Positions 8,350 through 16,767 of a stretch of 64,000 bases of DNA are shown one piece after another (position 1 is the first letter of the stretch; the number at the start of each line of letters is the position of its first letter). Where the stretch lies: assembly GCA_900542495.1 (NCBI GenBank), contig UQNW01000002.1, positions 62,001-126,000 of the forward strand, in the 5' to 3' direction. The notes beneath the pieces are model-generated. The model had not been told where the DNA came from. It did no database searches and saw only the letters and a program-made list of their open reading frames with translations. The position numbers were made by a program, and so were the translations under genes. The stretch comes from an uncultured Roseburia sp. (GTDB lineage Bacteria > Bacillota > Clostridia > Lachnospirales > Lachnospiraceae).

Positions 8350-8969
8350 GATGGAATCTGATTCTGTTAGCGGCCGGATATTCCAGACGTTTTGGCGGAA
8401 GAAAGCTGTTAGCAGAGATAAATGGAGTACCGCTTTACCGTTATTCTTTAGAAAAAATGAAAAAGCTTTCCCGAAACTTAGACAGTGCACATATTCTGAT
8501 TGTGACGTCTTACCCTAAAATTGAAGATTTTTGCAGGAAATCCGGATTTACAGTTTTAAAAAATGAGGGTGGGGAAAATACCGGAATTGCATCTTCTATC
8601 CATAAAGCAGTGGAATATTTAGAAAGAACGGACCGCGTTTTGGAAAGCCGGGAAAGTTTTGATGTGTTTTTTACGGCTGACCAGCCCGGACTAGATGAGA
8701 CGGAGGCAGAACTTTTTTTGCGGCAGTATGCGCTGCAGAAAAAAAAAATCGGCACAATGGAGTGTGAGGCTGTGTGGCGCAGTCCGAATGTGTTTGATGC
8801 ATGCTATCGTAAAGAATTATTGCAGCTTTCCGGTGAAAAAGGCGGAAAAATTGTCATGCGGCAGCATAAAGAGGATGTGTTTGCTTATCATACGGACAGG
8901 GTGGAACAGTTTTTGGATATTGATACAAGAGAGGATCTTTTGCGCATATCAGATAAGCTTTTTTCATAA
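8346..8969 (+). CDS. MocA-like molybdopterin nucleotidyltransferase
   Basis: 207 residues from a TTG start that overlaps the stop of the Mo subunit by four bases, implying translational coupling. The N-terminal signature LLAAGYSRRFGGRKLL is the nucleotide-binding loop of the MobA/MocA class, and TADQPGL near 113-119 matches the metal-binding ADxP motif. Proteins of this class attach CMP (or GMP) to molybdopterin; xanthine dehydrogenase-type enzymes often use MCD. Its place directly after the hydroxylase genes suggests that it matures this enzyme. No ATG in this frame is available near the start, and AAAAGGA lies upstream of the TTG. Confidence 0.85.
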   Translation: MRWNLILLAAGYSRRFGGRKLLAEINGVPLYRYSLEKMKKLSRNLDSAHILIVTSYPKIEDFCRKSGFTVLKNEGGENTGIASSIHKAVEYLERTDRVLESRESFDVFFTADQPGLDETEAELFLRQYALQKKKIGTMECEAVWRSPNVFDACYRKELLQLSGEKGGKIVMRQHKEDVFAYHTDRVEQFLDIDTREDLLRISDKLFS

Positions 8970-8977
8970 GTTTATAT

Positions 8978-9259
8978 ATGAGTAAAAACAGTAAAAATCC
9001 AATCCATGAAAAAATGATAAGTCAGTTAGAACTCCCCAAAGATCTTATGCTTGGGGCAGCAATCGTCACGATCACCGGGAGAAGAGAGGTTCTGATCGAG
9101 AATTACAGGGGGATCATCGAACTGGAGGATTCGCTTGTGAAAGTTCAGACAAAGAACTGCAGACTGCAGATTCTCGGCACGCATCTGACGGTGGAGTATT
9201 ATACGAATGAGGAAATGAAAATCGTCGGACTGATCGATTCCGTTTCCTACGAGTATTAA
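8978..9259 (+). CDS. yqfC: Sporulation protein YqfC (YabP family)
   Basis: 93 residues, full length for the YabP/YqfC family. The family pattern is clear: ITGRREVLIENYRGIIELEDSLVKV in the first half and LTVEYYTNEEMKIVG in the second. YqfC is made in the mother cell under SigE during sporulation in Bacillus; its biochemical role is unknown. The gene abuts yqfD, with the stop codon and next ATG sharing a base at 9259, an arrangement conserved across spore-formers. Presence of the yqfC-yqfD-phoH order supports a spore-forming clostridial host. Confidence 0.9.
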   Translation: MSKNSKNPIHEKMISQLELPKDLMLGAAIVTITGRREVLIENYRGIIELEDSLVKVQTKNCRLQILGTHLTVEYYTNEEMKIVGLIDSVSYEY

Positions 9260-10506
9260 TGTTTGTCTTATCGTGGATTAAGTTTTTTCGTGGATATGTG
9301 TATGTGCACCTGACTGGATATGCAACGGAACGTTTTCTTAATTTATGCGGCAATCGTAACATTCTAATCTGGAATTTAAAACCTGCGGAGGACGGATACT
9401 ATTTTTATATCAGTGTTGCCGGATATCGCAGCTTAAAGCCAATCTTAAAAAAGACGAAGACAAAGGCACGTATTTTAAAGAAATATGGTGTGCCGTTTCA
9501 GATGTTCCGCTATCGGAAACATAAAGTATTTGCGGTGGGGATTTTAGTTTCTGCCGTACTGCTGTTTTACTGTTCCGGATTTGTCTGGAATATTGAGGTA
9601 AAGGGCAATTCTTATCTCTCGGAGGAAACAATCCTTGCTTTTTTACAGAGGGAAAATGCGGGATTCGGTGTGCCGAAAAGAAGCATTAACTGTGAGGAAC
9701 TCGAAGAAAAGCTGCGCTCTGCCTACAGTGAGGTTATCTGGACTTCGGTGAAGGTATATGGCACAAAAATGACCGTCGAACTTCAGGAGAACCTGCTGCC
9801 GGAGGAAGAATACGCGGCGAAGGATGATACGCCCAACGACATTGTTGCAAAAAAAGACGGCGTGATCGCATCCATGATAACGAGAACCGGAACACCACTT
9901 GTGACAGCAGACATGGAAGTGAAAAAGGGAGATATCCTTGTCAGCGGCAGGGCAGAGATTATAAATGACGACGGAGAAGTGGCAGAATATATTTATCCGG
10001 GTGCAGATGCGGATATCATTGCAGAGGTAAATTTTTACTACGAAGATGAAATAAATATCTCGTATCAGGATAAAATAAAAACAGGCAGGCAAAAAAAGGA
10101 TTATGGAATCCGTTTTTTTGATTATCACTTGAAAAATCCGTTTTTTCATCCGAAGTTTGCACAGTATGAGCTGACGGAACAGGCAGACCAGTTACACTTT
10201 ACGGACAATTTTTATCTGCCTGTTTACTTTGAGACGTATTTGTATGAAGAATACGAGACAGAGCAAAAGGCATACAGTAAAAAAGAGGCAGAAACAATTG
10301 CAGAAAAACGTTTTGCACAATATCTTGCAAATTTAGAGGAAAAAGGTATTCAAATTCTGGAAAAAAATGTTATGATAGAAAAAGTGAATCAGAAATATGT
10401 GGTAACAGGAACAGTGGACGCTTACGAATCCATTGTTTCATATCAGCCGACAGAGATTCTGGAAATAACGAGTGAAGAGGGGCAGCAACCGAATGAGTCT
10501 GACTGA
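9259..10506 (+). CDS. yqfD: Sporulation protein YqfD
   Basis: 415 residues, normal for YqfD. The N-terminal soluble part (about 1-80) is followed by one membrane segment at about 92-110 (VFAVGILVSAVLLFYCSGF) and then a FtsQ/DivIB-like extracytoplasmic part starting WNIEVKGNSYLSEE. In Bacillus this is a mother-cell sporulation protein of unclear function, sometimes annotated stage IV. It overlaps yqfC by one base and its last 14 bases overlap the phoH start, so yqfC-yqfD-phoH are almost certainly one transcript. Confidence 0.9.
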   Translation: MFVLSWIKFFRGYVYVHLTGYATERFLNLCGNRNILIWNLKPAEDGYYFYISVAGYRSLKPILKKTKTKARILKKYGVPFQMFRYRKHKVFAVGILVSAVLLFYCSGFVWNIEVKGNSYLSEETILAFLQRENAGFGVPKRSINCEELEEKLRSAYSEVIWTSVKVYGTKMTVELQENLLPEEEYAAKDDTPNDIVAKKDGVIASMITRTGTPLVTADMEVKKGDILVSGRAEIINDDGEVAEYIYPGADADIIAEVNFYYEDEINISYQDKIKTGRQKKDYGIRFFDYHLKNPFFHPKFAQYELTEQADQLHFTDNFYLPVYFETYLYEEYETEQKAYSKKEAETIAEKRFAQYLANLEEKGIQILEKNVMIEKVNQKYVVTGTVDAYESIVSYQPTEILEITSEEGQQPNESD

Positions 10507-11494
10507 AATATCTTTGAATATACCAACGGAACATGTGGCAAATGTCTTCGGACAGTTTGACGCCTATATAAAGAAAATTGAGCGCACTCTTAATGTGACG
10601 GTAGTCGTTCGTGGAGATTCCATGAAACTGATTGGAAATGAGCGTCAGATTAAGAGTGCTTCTAATGTGTTTATGCAGCTTTTGGAACTATCCAAAAGAG
10701 GCAACGTCATTACAGAGCAGAATGTGAACTATGCCCTGTCGTTAGCAGCAGAGGAAAAAGAAGCAGCAATCGTTGAGATTGACAAGGACTGCATCTGCCA
10801 TACGATCAACGGAAAACCAGTGAAGCCGAAAACGTTAGGACAGAAGAATTATGTCGATGCAATCCGGCAGAAGATGATCGTTTTTGGCATGGGACCTGCC
10901 GGAACCGGTAAGACTTATCTTGCAATGGCAATGGCGATCACCGCATTTAAAAATGAAGAAGTCGGAAGAATTATTCTGACAAGACCGGCGATTGAGGCTG
11001 GAGAAAAGCTTGGATTTCTTCCGGGAGATCTGCAAAGCAAGGTAGATCCTTATTTGCGGCCTTTATACGATGCGCTTTATCAGATCATGGGAGCTGAAAG
11101 CTTCCAGAAGAATATGGAAAAGGGACTGATCGAGGTTGCACCGCTTGCCTATATGAGAGGACGTACATTAGACAATGCGTTTATTATTCTTGATGAGGCA
11201 CAGAATACGACACCTGCGCAGATGAAGATGTTTCTGACGCGAATCGGATTCGGTTCAAAAGCGGTCATTACCGGTGATGCGACACAGAAAGACCTTTCAC
11301 CGGGAACGGCTTCCGGTTTAGATGTTGCATTGAAAGTGTTGAAAAAAGTAGACGAGATCGGTATCTGTGAACTGACCAGTCAGGATGTTGTGCGTCATCC
11401 GGTCGTACAGAAGATCGTCAAAGCATATGAAGATTATGAAAACCGGAATAAGAAGAAAAGTACGGAACAGAAAAGAAAATGGGAGAAACGATAG
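10493..11494 (+). CDS. PhoH family ATPase
   Basis: 333 residues, normal for bacterial PhoH/YbeZ. It has a Walker A at about residues 132-141 (GPAGTGKTY), a Walker B/DEAQ motif near 233 (FIILDEAQN), and a GDATQKDL sensor-type motif. PhoH-like proteins are predicted RNA-linked ATPases functionally tied to YbeY. Here ybeY lies two genes downstream, the conserved arrangement. I choose the ATG at 10493 (GAGGGG upstream) over an in-frame GTG at 10472. The gene overlaps the end of yqfD by 14 bases and is contiguous with the next membrane gene. Confidence 0.92.
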   Translation: MSLTEISLNIPTEHVANVFGQFDAYIKKIERTLNVTVVVRGDSMKLIGNERQIKSASNVFMQLLELSKRGNVITEQNVNYALSLAAEEKEAAIVEIDKDCICHTINGKPVKPKTLGQKNYVDAIRQKMIVFGMGPAGTGKTYLAMAMAITAFKNEEVGRIILTRPAIEAGEKLGFLPGDLQSKVDPYLRPLYDALYQIMGAESFQKNMEKGLIEVAPLAYMRGRTLDNAFIILDEAQNTTPAQMKMFLTRIGFGSKAVITGDATQKDLSPGTASGLDVALKVLKKVDEIGICELTSQDVVRHPVVQKIVKAYEDYENRNKKKSTEQKRKWEKR

Positions 11495-12679
11495 ATGAAG
11501 GAACAGTTTGTGGCAAAAAGAATCATAAATATAGGATTGATTTTTCTTGCTGCGATTGTATTTTCTGTTGTTGCAGGCATTACAGGCGGACTGTATCTTG
11601 ACATTCTTCTGGGAATCGGTGCATTGACGATCCTTTTTGCTGCATTATTGGTCTTTTTGCTTATTTATGAGAGAAACCGTAACAGGATAGCGCATAACCG
11701 GGAGACCGATTATGGAAAGATTACAAAAGGATTTCTGCTTTCTGCTGTGGCGGCAGTTGCTTTCCTTTTTTTGCCGGAGTTTGCAAGTCCTGTGATGATA
11801 CTGCCGGTTATCATGTCGGCGGCTGGAACCTATGAGCTTTCCGTGTGCAGTTCCTTTTTCTTCTGTGTGATATTAGAGATTGCAAAGGGAAGTCCCTCTT
11901 ATGAAGTCCTCTGTGATACAATGCTGCTTCTGTTTGGATTTGTGATTGTACATCTGTTAGAAGATGCGAAAAATAAAGTGTGGTATCTTATATTGACATT
12001 TGCAGTGGCATTTGTGGTTCCGGTGCTGTTTTCGTATTTCTTTTATCAGGAACCACATTATGATGTTATGGTGAAAGCTGCCATAGCGGCGGCTCTGACC
12101 GATTTGTCTGCAGCAGTTGTGTATCCGTTTCTGGCAAGACAGAAGGAACACGAGATTGACAATTTTTTAACAGATATAACGGAAGAAGATTATATGCTAT
12201 TGCGGGAACTTAAAAATTTTTCCAGACAGGAGTACCGGCATGCGCTCCGTGTCTCAAGAGTTTGTGAAAAATGTGCAAAGTTAGTGGGGGCAGATGCTGC
12301 GGTCAGCAAGGCGGCAGGACTTTACTACCGTATCGGCATTTTAGACGGTGATCCAATGGTGGAAAACGGCGTCATGCGGGCACAGACAAACTGTTTCCCG
12401 GAGCGGGTGACAGAGATTTTGTCCGAATATTATGGAATGGAAAAAATGCCTTCATCCATAGAATCTGCCATTGTACAAATGGTAGACGGATTGATCAAGA
12501 AGTTAGAGGCACTTGATAAGACGAGTAAAATTGAGGGTGGCTGGAATAAAGAAATGGTCATTTACCAGACACTGAATGATTTTTCAGCACAGGGACTATA
12601 CGATCAGTCCGGACTTAGTATGAATATGTTTTTAAAAATCAGAGAATATCTTGTAAAAGAGGAGGCTTTGCTGTTATGA
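11495..12679 (+). CDS. PgpH-like membrane protein with degenerate HD domain
   Basis: 394 residues. Six or so hydrophobic segments span roughly residues 8-215, followed by a cytoplasmic helical domain. Position between phoH and ybeY is that of PgpH (7TMR-HD c-di-AMP phosphodiesterase) in Firmicutes, and the segment around RHALRV (His249) with ARLVGAD-like helices follows that fold. But the metal-binding HD pair appears as Tyr278-Arg279 (LYYRIG instead of YHDIGK), and the later conserved histidines (QHHGT type) are absent. The large N-terminal extracellular 7TMR-HDED domain is also missing. It is therefore probably a non-catalytic relative. It overlaps ybeY by four bases. Confidence 0.75.
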   Translation: MKEQFVAKRIINIGLIFLAAIVFSVVAGITGGLYLDILLGIGALTILFAALLVFLLIYERNRNRIAHNRETDYGKITKGFLLSAVAAVAFLFLPEFASPVMILPVIMSAAGTYELSVCSSFFFCVILEIAKGSPSYEVLCDTMLLLFGFVIVHLLEDAKNKVWYLILTFAVAFVVPVLFSYFFYQEPHYDVMVKAAIAAALTDLSAAVVYPFLARQKEHEIDNFLTDITEEDYMLLRELKNFSRQEYRHALRVSRVCEKCAKLVGADAAVSKAAGLYYRIGILDGDPMVENGVMRAQTNCFPERVTEILSEYYGMEKMPSSIESAIVQMVDGLIKKLEALDKTSKIEGGWNKEMVIYQTLNDFSAQGLYDQSGLSMNMFLKIREYLVKEEALLL

Positions 12680-13173
12680 CATTGAATTTTGAAGCGGAAG
12701 TAACGATACCATTTGATTTTGATGCGGAAACGCTGGCTGGGGAAGTGATCACTTTTACATTAGATCATGAGAATTTTCCATATGAGCCGGAGGTAAATCT
12801 GACCTTAGTAGACAATGAGGGAATCCATGCGATCAATAAGGAGTTCCGGGAGATTGACCGCCCTACGGATGTTTTATCTTTTCCAATGCTTTCCTATGAG
12901 AGTGCAGGAGATTTTTCAAAATTAGAAGATGATTATGATGATAACTTCAATCCGGATACCGGAGAGATTATGTTAGGGGATATTGTGATCTCCGTGGACA
13001 AGGTTTTAGAGCAGGCGGAAAGTTACGGACATACCACAAAGCGTGAATATGCATTTCTGATCGTACATAGCATGCTGCACCTGTTTGGCTATGATCATAT
13101 GACACCGGAGGAAGCTGCGGTGATGGAAGCAAAACAAAAACAGATTCTTGATGAGATGAATATCACAAGATAA
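12676..13173 (+). CDS. ybeY: Endoribonuclease YbeY (rRNA maturation factor)
   Basis: 165 residues, normal length. The zinc-binding H3-x5-H signature is intact as HSMLHLFGYDH at about 132-142. Upstream NKEFREIDRPTDVLSFP is the second diagnostic block. YbeY takes part in 16S rRNA 3' end maturation and ribosome quality control. It overlaps the preceding HD-like gene by four bases (ATGA type), so the two are co-translated, and PhoH is two genes upstream. There is a slightly acidic insert (residues about 75-95, LEDDYDDNFNPD) before the GEIMLGDIVIS block, common in clostridia. Confidence 0.95.
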   Translation: MTLNFEAEVTIPFDFDAETLAGEVITFTLDHENFPYEPEVNLTLVDNEGIHAINKEFREIDRPTDVLSFPMLSYESAGDFSKLEDDYDDNFNPDTGEIMLGDIVISVDKVLEQAESYGHTTKREYAFLIVHSMLHLFGYDHMTPEEAAVMEAKQKQILDEMNITR

Positions 13174-13192
13174 AGAAATTTTGAGGAATAAT

Positions 13193-14848
13193 ATGAATAA
13201 TAAAAAGAGCAGCACCAGTTTTCTGGTGCAGGGATCCATTCTTGCAATGGCATCGATCATCAGTCGTATCATCGGGTTAGTATATCGTATCCCGCTGACT
13301 GCTATTATCGGAAATAAAGGAAATGACTATTACGGATGTGCGTTTGAGATTTATAATATATTGCTGATCATTTCATCCTACAGTCTGCCACTGGCGGTTT
13401 CAAAGCTTGTGTCTGCGGACATGTCTCTTGGAAGAAAGAAAAATGTATACCGTATTTTAAAAAGTGCGCTGATCTTCGGTCTGGTATCAGGTACGATCGC
13501 TGCGCTGATCCTGTTCTTTGGGGCAGAATTTATCACCGGAACGATCATGAAGACACCATACAGTATTTTCGCAGTAAAAGTACTCGTTCCAACACTGATC
13601 GTTGTTGCGGTATTAGGTGTTTTGCGTGGATTTTTTCAGGGACTTGGAACGATGATGCCAAGTGCTGTGTCACAGATTTTAGAGCAGATCGCAAATGCAA
13701 TCGTCAGTGTCTGGGCTGCCTATGTGCTTTATAATTATGGAACGAAAGTGGGTGCAGTACTCGGAAATACGGAAAATTATGCGGCTGCCTATGGTGCTGC
13801 CGGAGGAACGTTAGGTACGGGAACCGGGGCAGTGATAGGACTATTATTTGCAACGTTTGTGCTGATCGCATATTTAAGTGTGTTCAAACGCCAGATGAAG
13901 CGGGAGCGCCGCGCGAAAGTGGACAGTTATTCTTATATTTTTAAGATTTTATTTATTACGATCATTCCGGTTCTGATGAGCACAACAATCTACAATTGTA
14001 ATGCAATTTTAGATCAGGCAATTTTTAAAAACATTGCAAATTTACAGGGATATTCTGCAAACGACATCAGTGAGTGGAACGGTATTTACACAGGAAAATA
14101 CAAGACACTGATCAATGTACCGATTTCCATTGCCTCTGCATTGGCTGCATCTTCTGTTCCAGCGTTGACGGCAGCTTACACAAACGGAAAGAAGGATGCT
14201 GTGCGTGCGCAGATCAATACAGCGATCCGTTTTATTATGGTAGTGGCATTTCCGTGTGCAGTGGGAATGGGTGTTTTGGCATCCCCAATCTTACAGCTTT
14301 TATTCCGCGATTCCTCGGAACTTGCAGCGAGCATGTTGCAATTGGGAGCAGTTTCCATTGTATTTTTCTCACTGTCGACGCTGTCAAACGGCCTTTTGCA
14401 GGGAATCAACCGCATGAGGGAGCCTGTAAAGAATGCGCTGATCGCTCTGGTGTTACACATCTGTTTATTAGTAGTACTGATGTATGCCTTTAAACTGAAT
14501 ATCTATGCGGTCGTTTATGCCAATGCATTTTTCGGACTGTTAATGTGTCTGTTAAATGCCCATTCCGTCAGAAAATACAGCGGATATCAGCAGGAGATCA
14601 AACGAACTTTTGTCATCCCGGGAATTTCCGCACTGATCATGGGTGTGGCAGTTTATTTGTCGTATCAGTTGTTTTTGTATATTCTGCGTGTCAATGCGAT
14701 TGCAACAGTGTTCAGTATTCTGATCGGTGTGGCCGTGTATGCCGTGGTTCTTTTATTGTTAAAAGGATTGACAGAGGAAGAAATTCTGAAATTCCCGAAG
14801 GGAGCTGCACTGGTGAGACTTGCCAGAAAACTGCATCTGCTGCGCTAG
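13193..14848 (+). CDS. Polysaccharide flippase of the MurJ/SpoVB (MOP) superfamily
   Basis: 551 residues with about 14 hydrophobic segments, the usual size for SpoVB/MurJ-type lipid-linked oligosaccharide flippases. The N-terminal GSILAMASIISRIIGLVYRIPL is typical of the SpoVB/YtgP branch, as is LRGFFQGLGTMMPSAVSQILEQ near residues 145-165. It probably moves lipid II or a spore-cortex/cell-wall precursor across the membrane. The ATG at 13193 has GAGGA six bases upstream; an in-frame TTG at 13181 is less likely. It is 19 bp after ybeY. Which of the two branches (MurJ or SpoVB) applies cannot be decided here. Confidence 0.88.
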   Translation: MNNKKSSTSFLVQGSILAMASIISRIIGLVYRIPLTAIIGNKGNDYYGCAFEIYNILLIISSYSLPLAVSKLVSADMSLGRKKNVYRILKSALIFGLVSGTIAALILFFGAEFITGTIMKTPYSIFAVKVLVPTLIVVAVLGVLRGFFQGLGTMMPSAVSQILEQIANAIVSVWAAYVLYNYGTKVGAVLGNTENYAAAYGAAGGTLGTGTGAVIGLLFATFVLIAYLSVFKRQMKRERRAKVDSYSYIFKILFITIIPVLMSTTIYNCNAILDQAIFKNIANLQGYSANDISEWNGIYTGKYKTLINVPISIASALAASSVPALTAAYTNGKKDAVRAQINTAIRFIMVVAFPCAVGMGVLASPILQLLFRDSSELAASMLQLGAVSIVFFSLSTLSNGLLQGINRMREPVKNALIALVLHICLLVVLMYAFKLNIYAVVYANAFFGLLMCLLNAHSVRKYSGYQQEIKRTFVIPGISALIMGVAVYLSYQLFLYILRVNAIATVFSILIGVAVYAVVLLLLKGLTEEEILKFPKGAALVRLARKLHLLR

Positions 14849-15022
14849 GTGGATGACCTGGCTTAAAACTTTTGAAGAAGCTTGCGGCCGGCTTGGGAAT
14901 GCAATTAAAAATTGAATTTGTTCCGTTACAAACACAATTGCAGAAATAAATAATTTTAAAATGCAAAAAAACAGACATATTGTATAAAACATAACAGAAA
15001 GACCAATACTCTATCATGGGTG

Positions 15023-15379
15023 ATGAATTTGAAAAAAATGATAGGTATTTGTCTTTCTTTTATTTTGGTGCTTGCAGGAGCGCTCTGGATTGACCGGATC
15101 AATGAGAATATCGTCTCTGATCCGCCTGTAACTGAGGAAAAGCTGACGGATACAGAAGAAATGGCAGAAAGTATGTCGTATCTTTCTAATCCGAAATATT
15201 ATTTGTTTGAATTTGACGGCAGAGTAGCTGTTTTCGAAAAAGATAAAGAGACGATGTATATGGAAACAGCAATTCCTGTTGAGATGCTTCCGGAAAGCCT
15301 GCGTTCTGATTTAAAAGATGGCATTGCCATTGATACAGAACAGGAATTATACGAGTTTCTTGAAAATTATTCTTCTTAG
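15023..15379 (+). CDS. Putative BofC-like membrane-anchored protein
   Basis: 118 residues: an N-terminal membrane anchor/signal segment (about 4-23), an acidic linker, then a small domain with YYLFEFDGRVAVFEKD and, at the end, ELYEFLENYSS. This pattern resembles the C-terminal domain of BofC (forespore protein that controls SpoIVB/SigK checkpoint signalling), with the 'GxxAVF' strand and the final 'LxxLLEDxxS' helix. The assignment is by motif memory and is moderate. The ATG at 15023 is preceded by GGGTG. The 174 bp upstream contain no gene; a TGCAATT/AATTGCA inverted repeat lies there. Confidence 0.6.
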   Translation: MNLKKMIGICLSFILVLAGALWIDRINENIVSDPPVTEEKLTDTEEMAESMSYLSNPKYYLFEFDGRVAVFEKDKETMYMETAIPVEMLPESLRSDLKDGIAIDTEQELYEFLENYSS

Positions 15380-15454
15380 AATCATTTGAATGTTGCTATT
15401 ACTTATGGTAAGATAGGTATGGTTTTTAGATAACGAGAAACAATGTGAGGAATC

Positions 15455-16717
15455 ATGAATATAAAGGAAATGAAAAGCTTTGATGTTCTTGTGATCGGTG
15501 GCGGCGCTGCCGGAATGATGGCTGCAATCACTGCTGCTTCGAATGGAGCCGATACCGTGATACTAGAGCACAAAGACCGGGTGGGAAAGAAAATTTTATC
15601 TACCGGAAATGGAAAATGCAATTATACGAACGAAAAGCAGGGTGTTTCTTATTACAGAGGAGACAACCCTGCCTTTGTGGTGCCTGTGATGGGACAGTTT
15701 GGATTTGTGCAGACCGTTGATTTTTTTCAGCGGCTTGGAATCTATCCGAAAAATAAGAATGGTTATTATTATCCGGCAAGTGAGCAGGCTGCATCCGTTT
15801 TAGATGTCCTTCGCATGGAACTTTCCTATCGCAGGGTATCTGTTGTGACAGAATGTGAAGTAACGACCGTGGAAGAAAAGAAAAACGGATTTGTTCTAGA
15901 GACGGGCAAGGGTAGATTTTTTGCAAAAAAAATCATATTTGCAACAGGACTTTTAGCAGCACCAAAGACCGGAAGTGACGGAAGTGCCATTCCGCTGATC
16001 AAAGCATTCGGACATCGCTTTTCGGATGTCGTTCCGGCACTTGTGGCATTGCAGTGTAAGGAAAATTATTTTAAACAATTAGCTGGAATCCGCACAGAGG
16101 CATCAGTCACACTTGACATTGACGGCAGGAAATCGGTCTCAGACCGTGGCGAACTTCAATTGACCGACTATGGAATTTCCGGAATTCCGGTGTTTCAGGT
16201 CAGCCGATTTGCCACGAAGGCATTGAAGGAAAAAAAGAATGTCACAGCAACAGTTGATTTTCTTCCTTCCCTGAGCGGACGGGAAGCGGCACTGTTATTA
16301 ACAGAACGTTTTCATGAAAATGTGCATGGCAAGTCAGCCGGTGAAGCAATGATCGGCTTGTTAAATCATAAGTTAAGTAATGTGCTGTTAAAGGAAGCCC
16401 GGATACATCCTGATAAAAGAGCAGATGAGATAACACAGGAGGAACTGTTGCGATTAGTAAAACAGTGCAAACAATTTATGGTTTCTGTCATCGGAAGCAA
16501 GTCTTTTGAGCAGGCACAGGTCTGTGCCGGCGGCGTACATACCGGAGAGATCAATCCTGAAACAATGGAATCAGAAATTATTCCAAATGTTTACTTTGCG
16601 GGAGAAGTGGTTGACATTGACGGCATGTGTGGCGGTTATAATTTGCAGTGGGCGTGGTCGAGCGGTTATGTAGCCGGAAAACACGCAGCACTTTCCTGTG
16701 AGAACAGAACATATTAA
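15455..16717 (+). CDS. HI0933/BaiN-like flavoprotein (NAD(P)/FAD-dependent oxidoreductase)
   Basis: 420 residues, normal for the family. The N-terminal dinucleotide-binding fold is complete: VLVIGGGAAGMMAAITAA at about 10-27 followed by the acidic residue at the end of strand two (VILEHKDRVGKKIL). GNGKCNYTN near 51-59 and the C-terminal CAGGVHTGEI and GEVVDIDGMCGGYNLQWAWSSG segments are hallmarks of the HI0933/BaiN group. Members reduce unsaturated ketones (BaiN is named for bile acid dehydroxylation genes), but most have unknown substrates. It stands upstream of a second flavoprotein, with 50 bp between. Confidence 0.88.
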   Translation: MNIKEMKSFDVLVIGGGAAGMMAAITAASNGADTVILEHKDRVGKKILSTGNGKCNYTNEKQGVSYYRGDNPAFVVPVMGQFGFVQTVDFFQRLGIYPKNKNGYYYPASEQAASVLDVLRMELSYRRVSVVTECEVTTVEEKKNGFVLETGKGRFFAKKIIFATGLLAAPKTGSDGSAIPLIKAFGHRFSDVVPALVALQCKENYFKQLAGIRTEASVTLDIDGRKSVSDRGELQLTDYGISGIPVFQVSRFATKALKEKKNVTATVDFLPSLSGREAALLLTERFHENVHGKSAGEAMIGLLNHKLSNVLLKEARIHPDKRADEITQEELLRLVKQCKQFMVSVIGSKSFEQAQVCAGGVHTGEINPETMESEIIPNVYFAGEVVDIDGMCGGYNLQWAWSSGYVAGKHAALSCENRTY

Positions 16718-16767
16718 CAGACACCCGACTTTTTGTCAGATAAATACATATAGAACAGGAAAATAAA

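Noticed and set aside
14849..15022. Terminator or promoter after the flippase gene
   Set aside because: Only a TGCAATT/AATTGCA repeat with a long loop and scattered AT-rich boxes; nothing with correct spacing could be supported.
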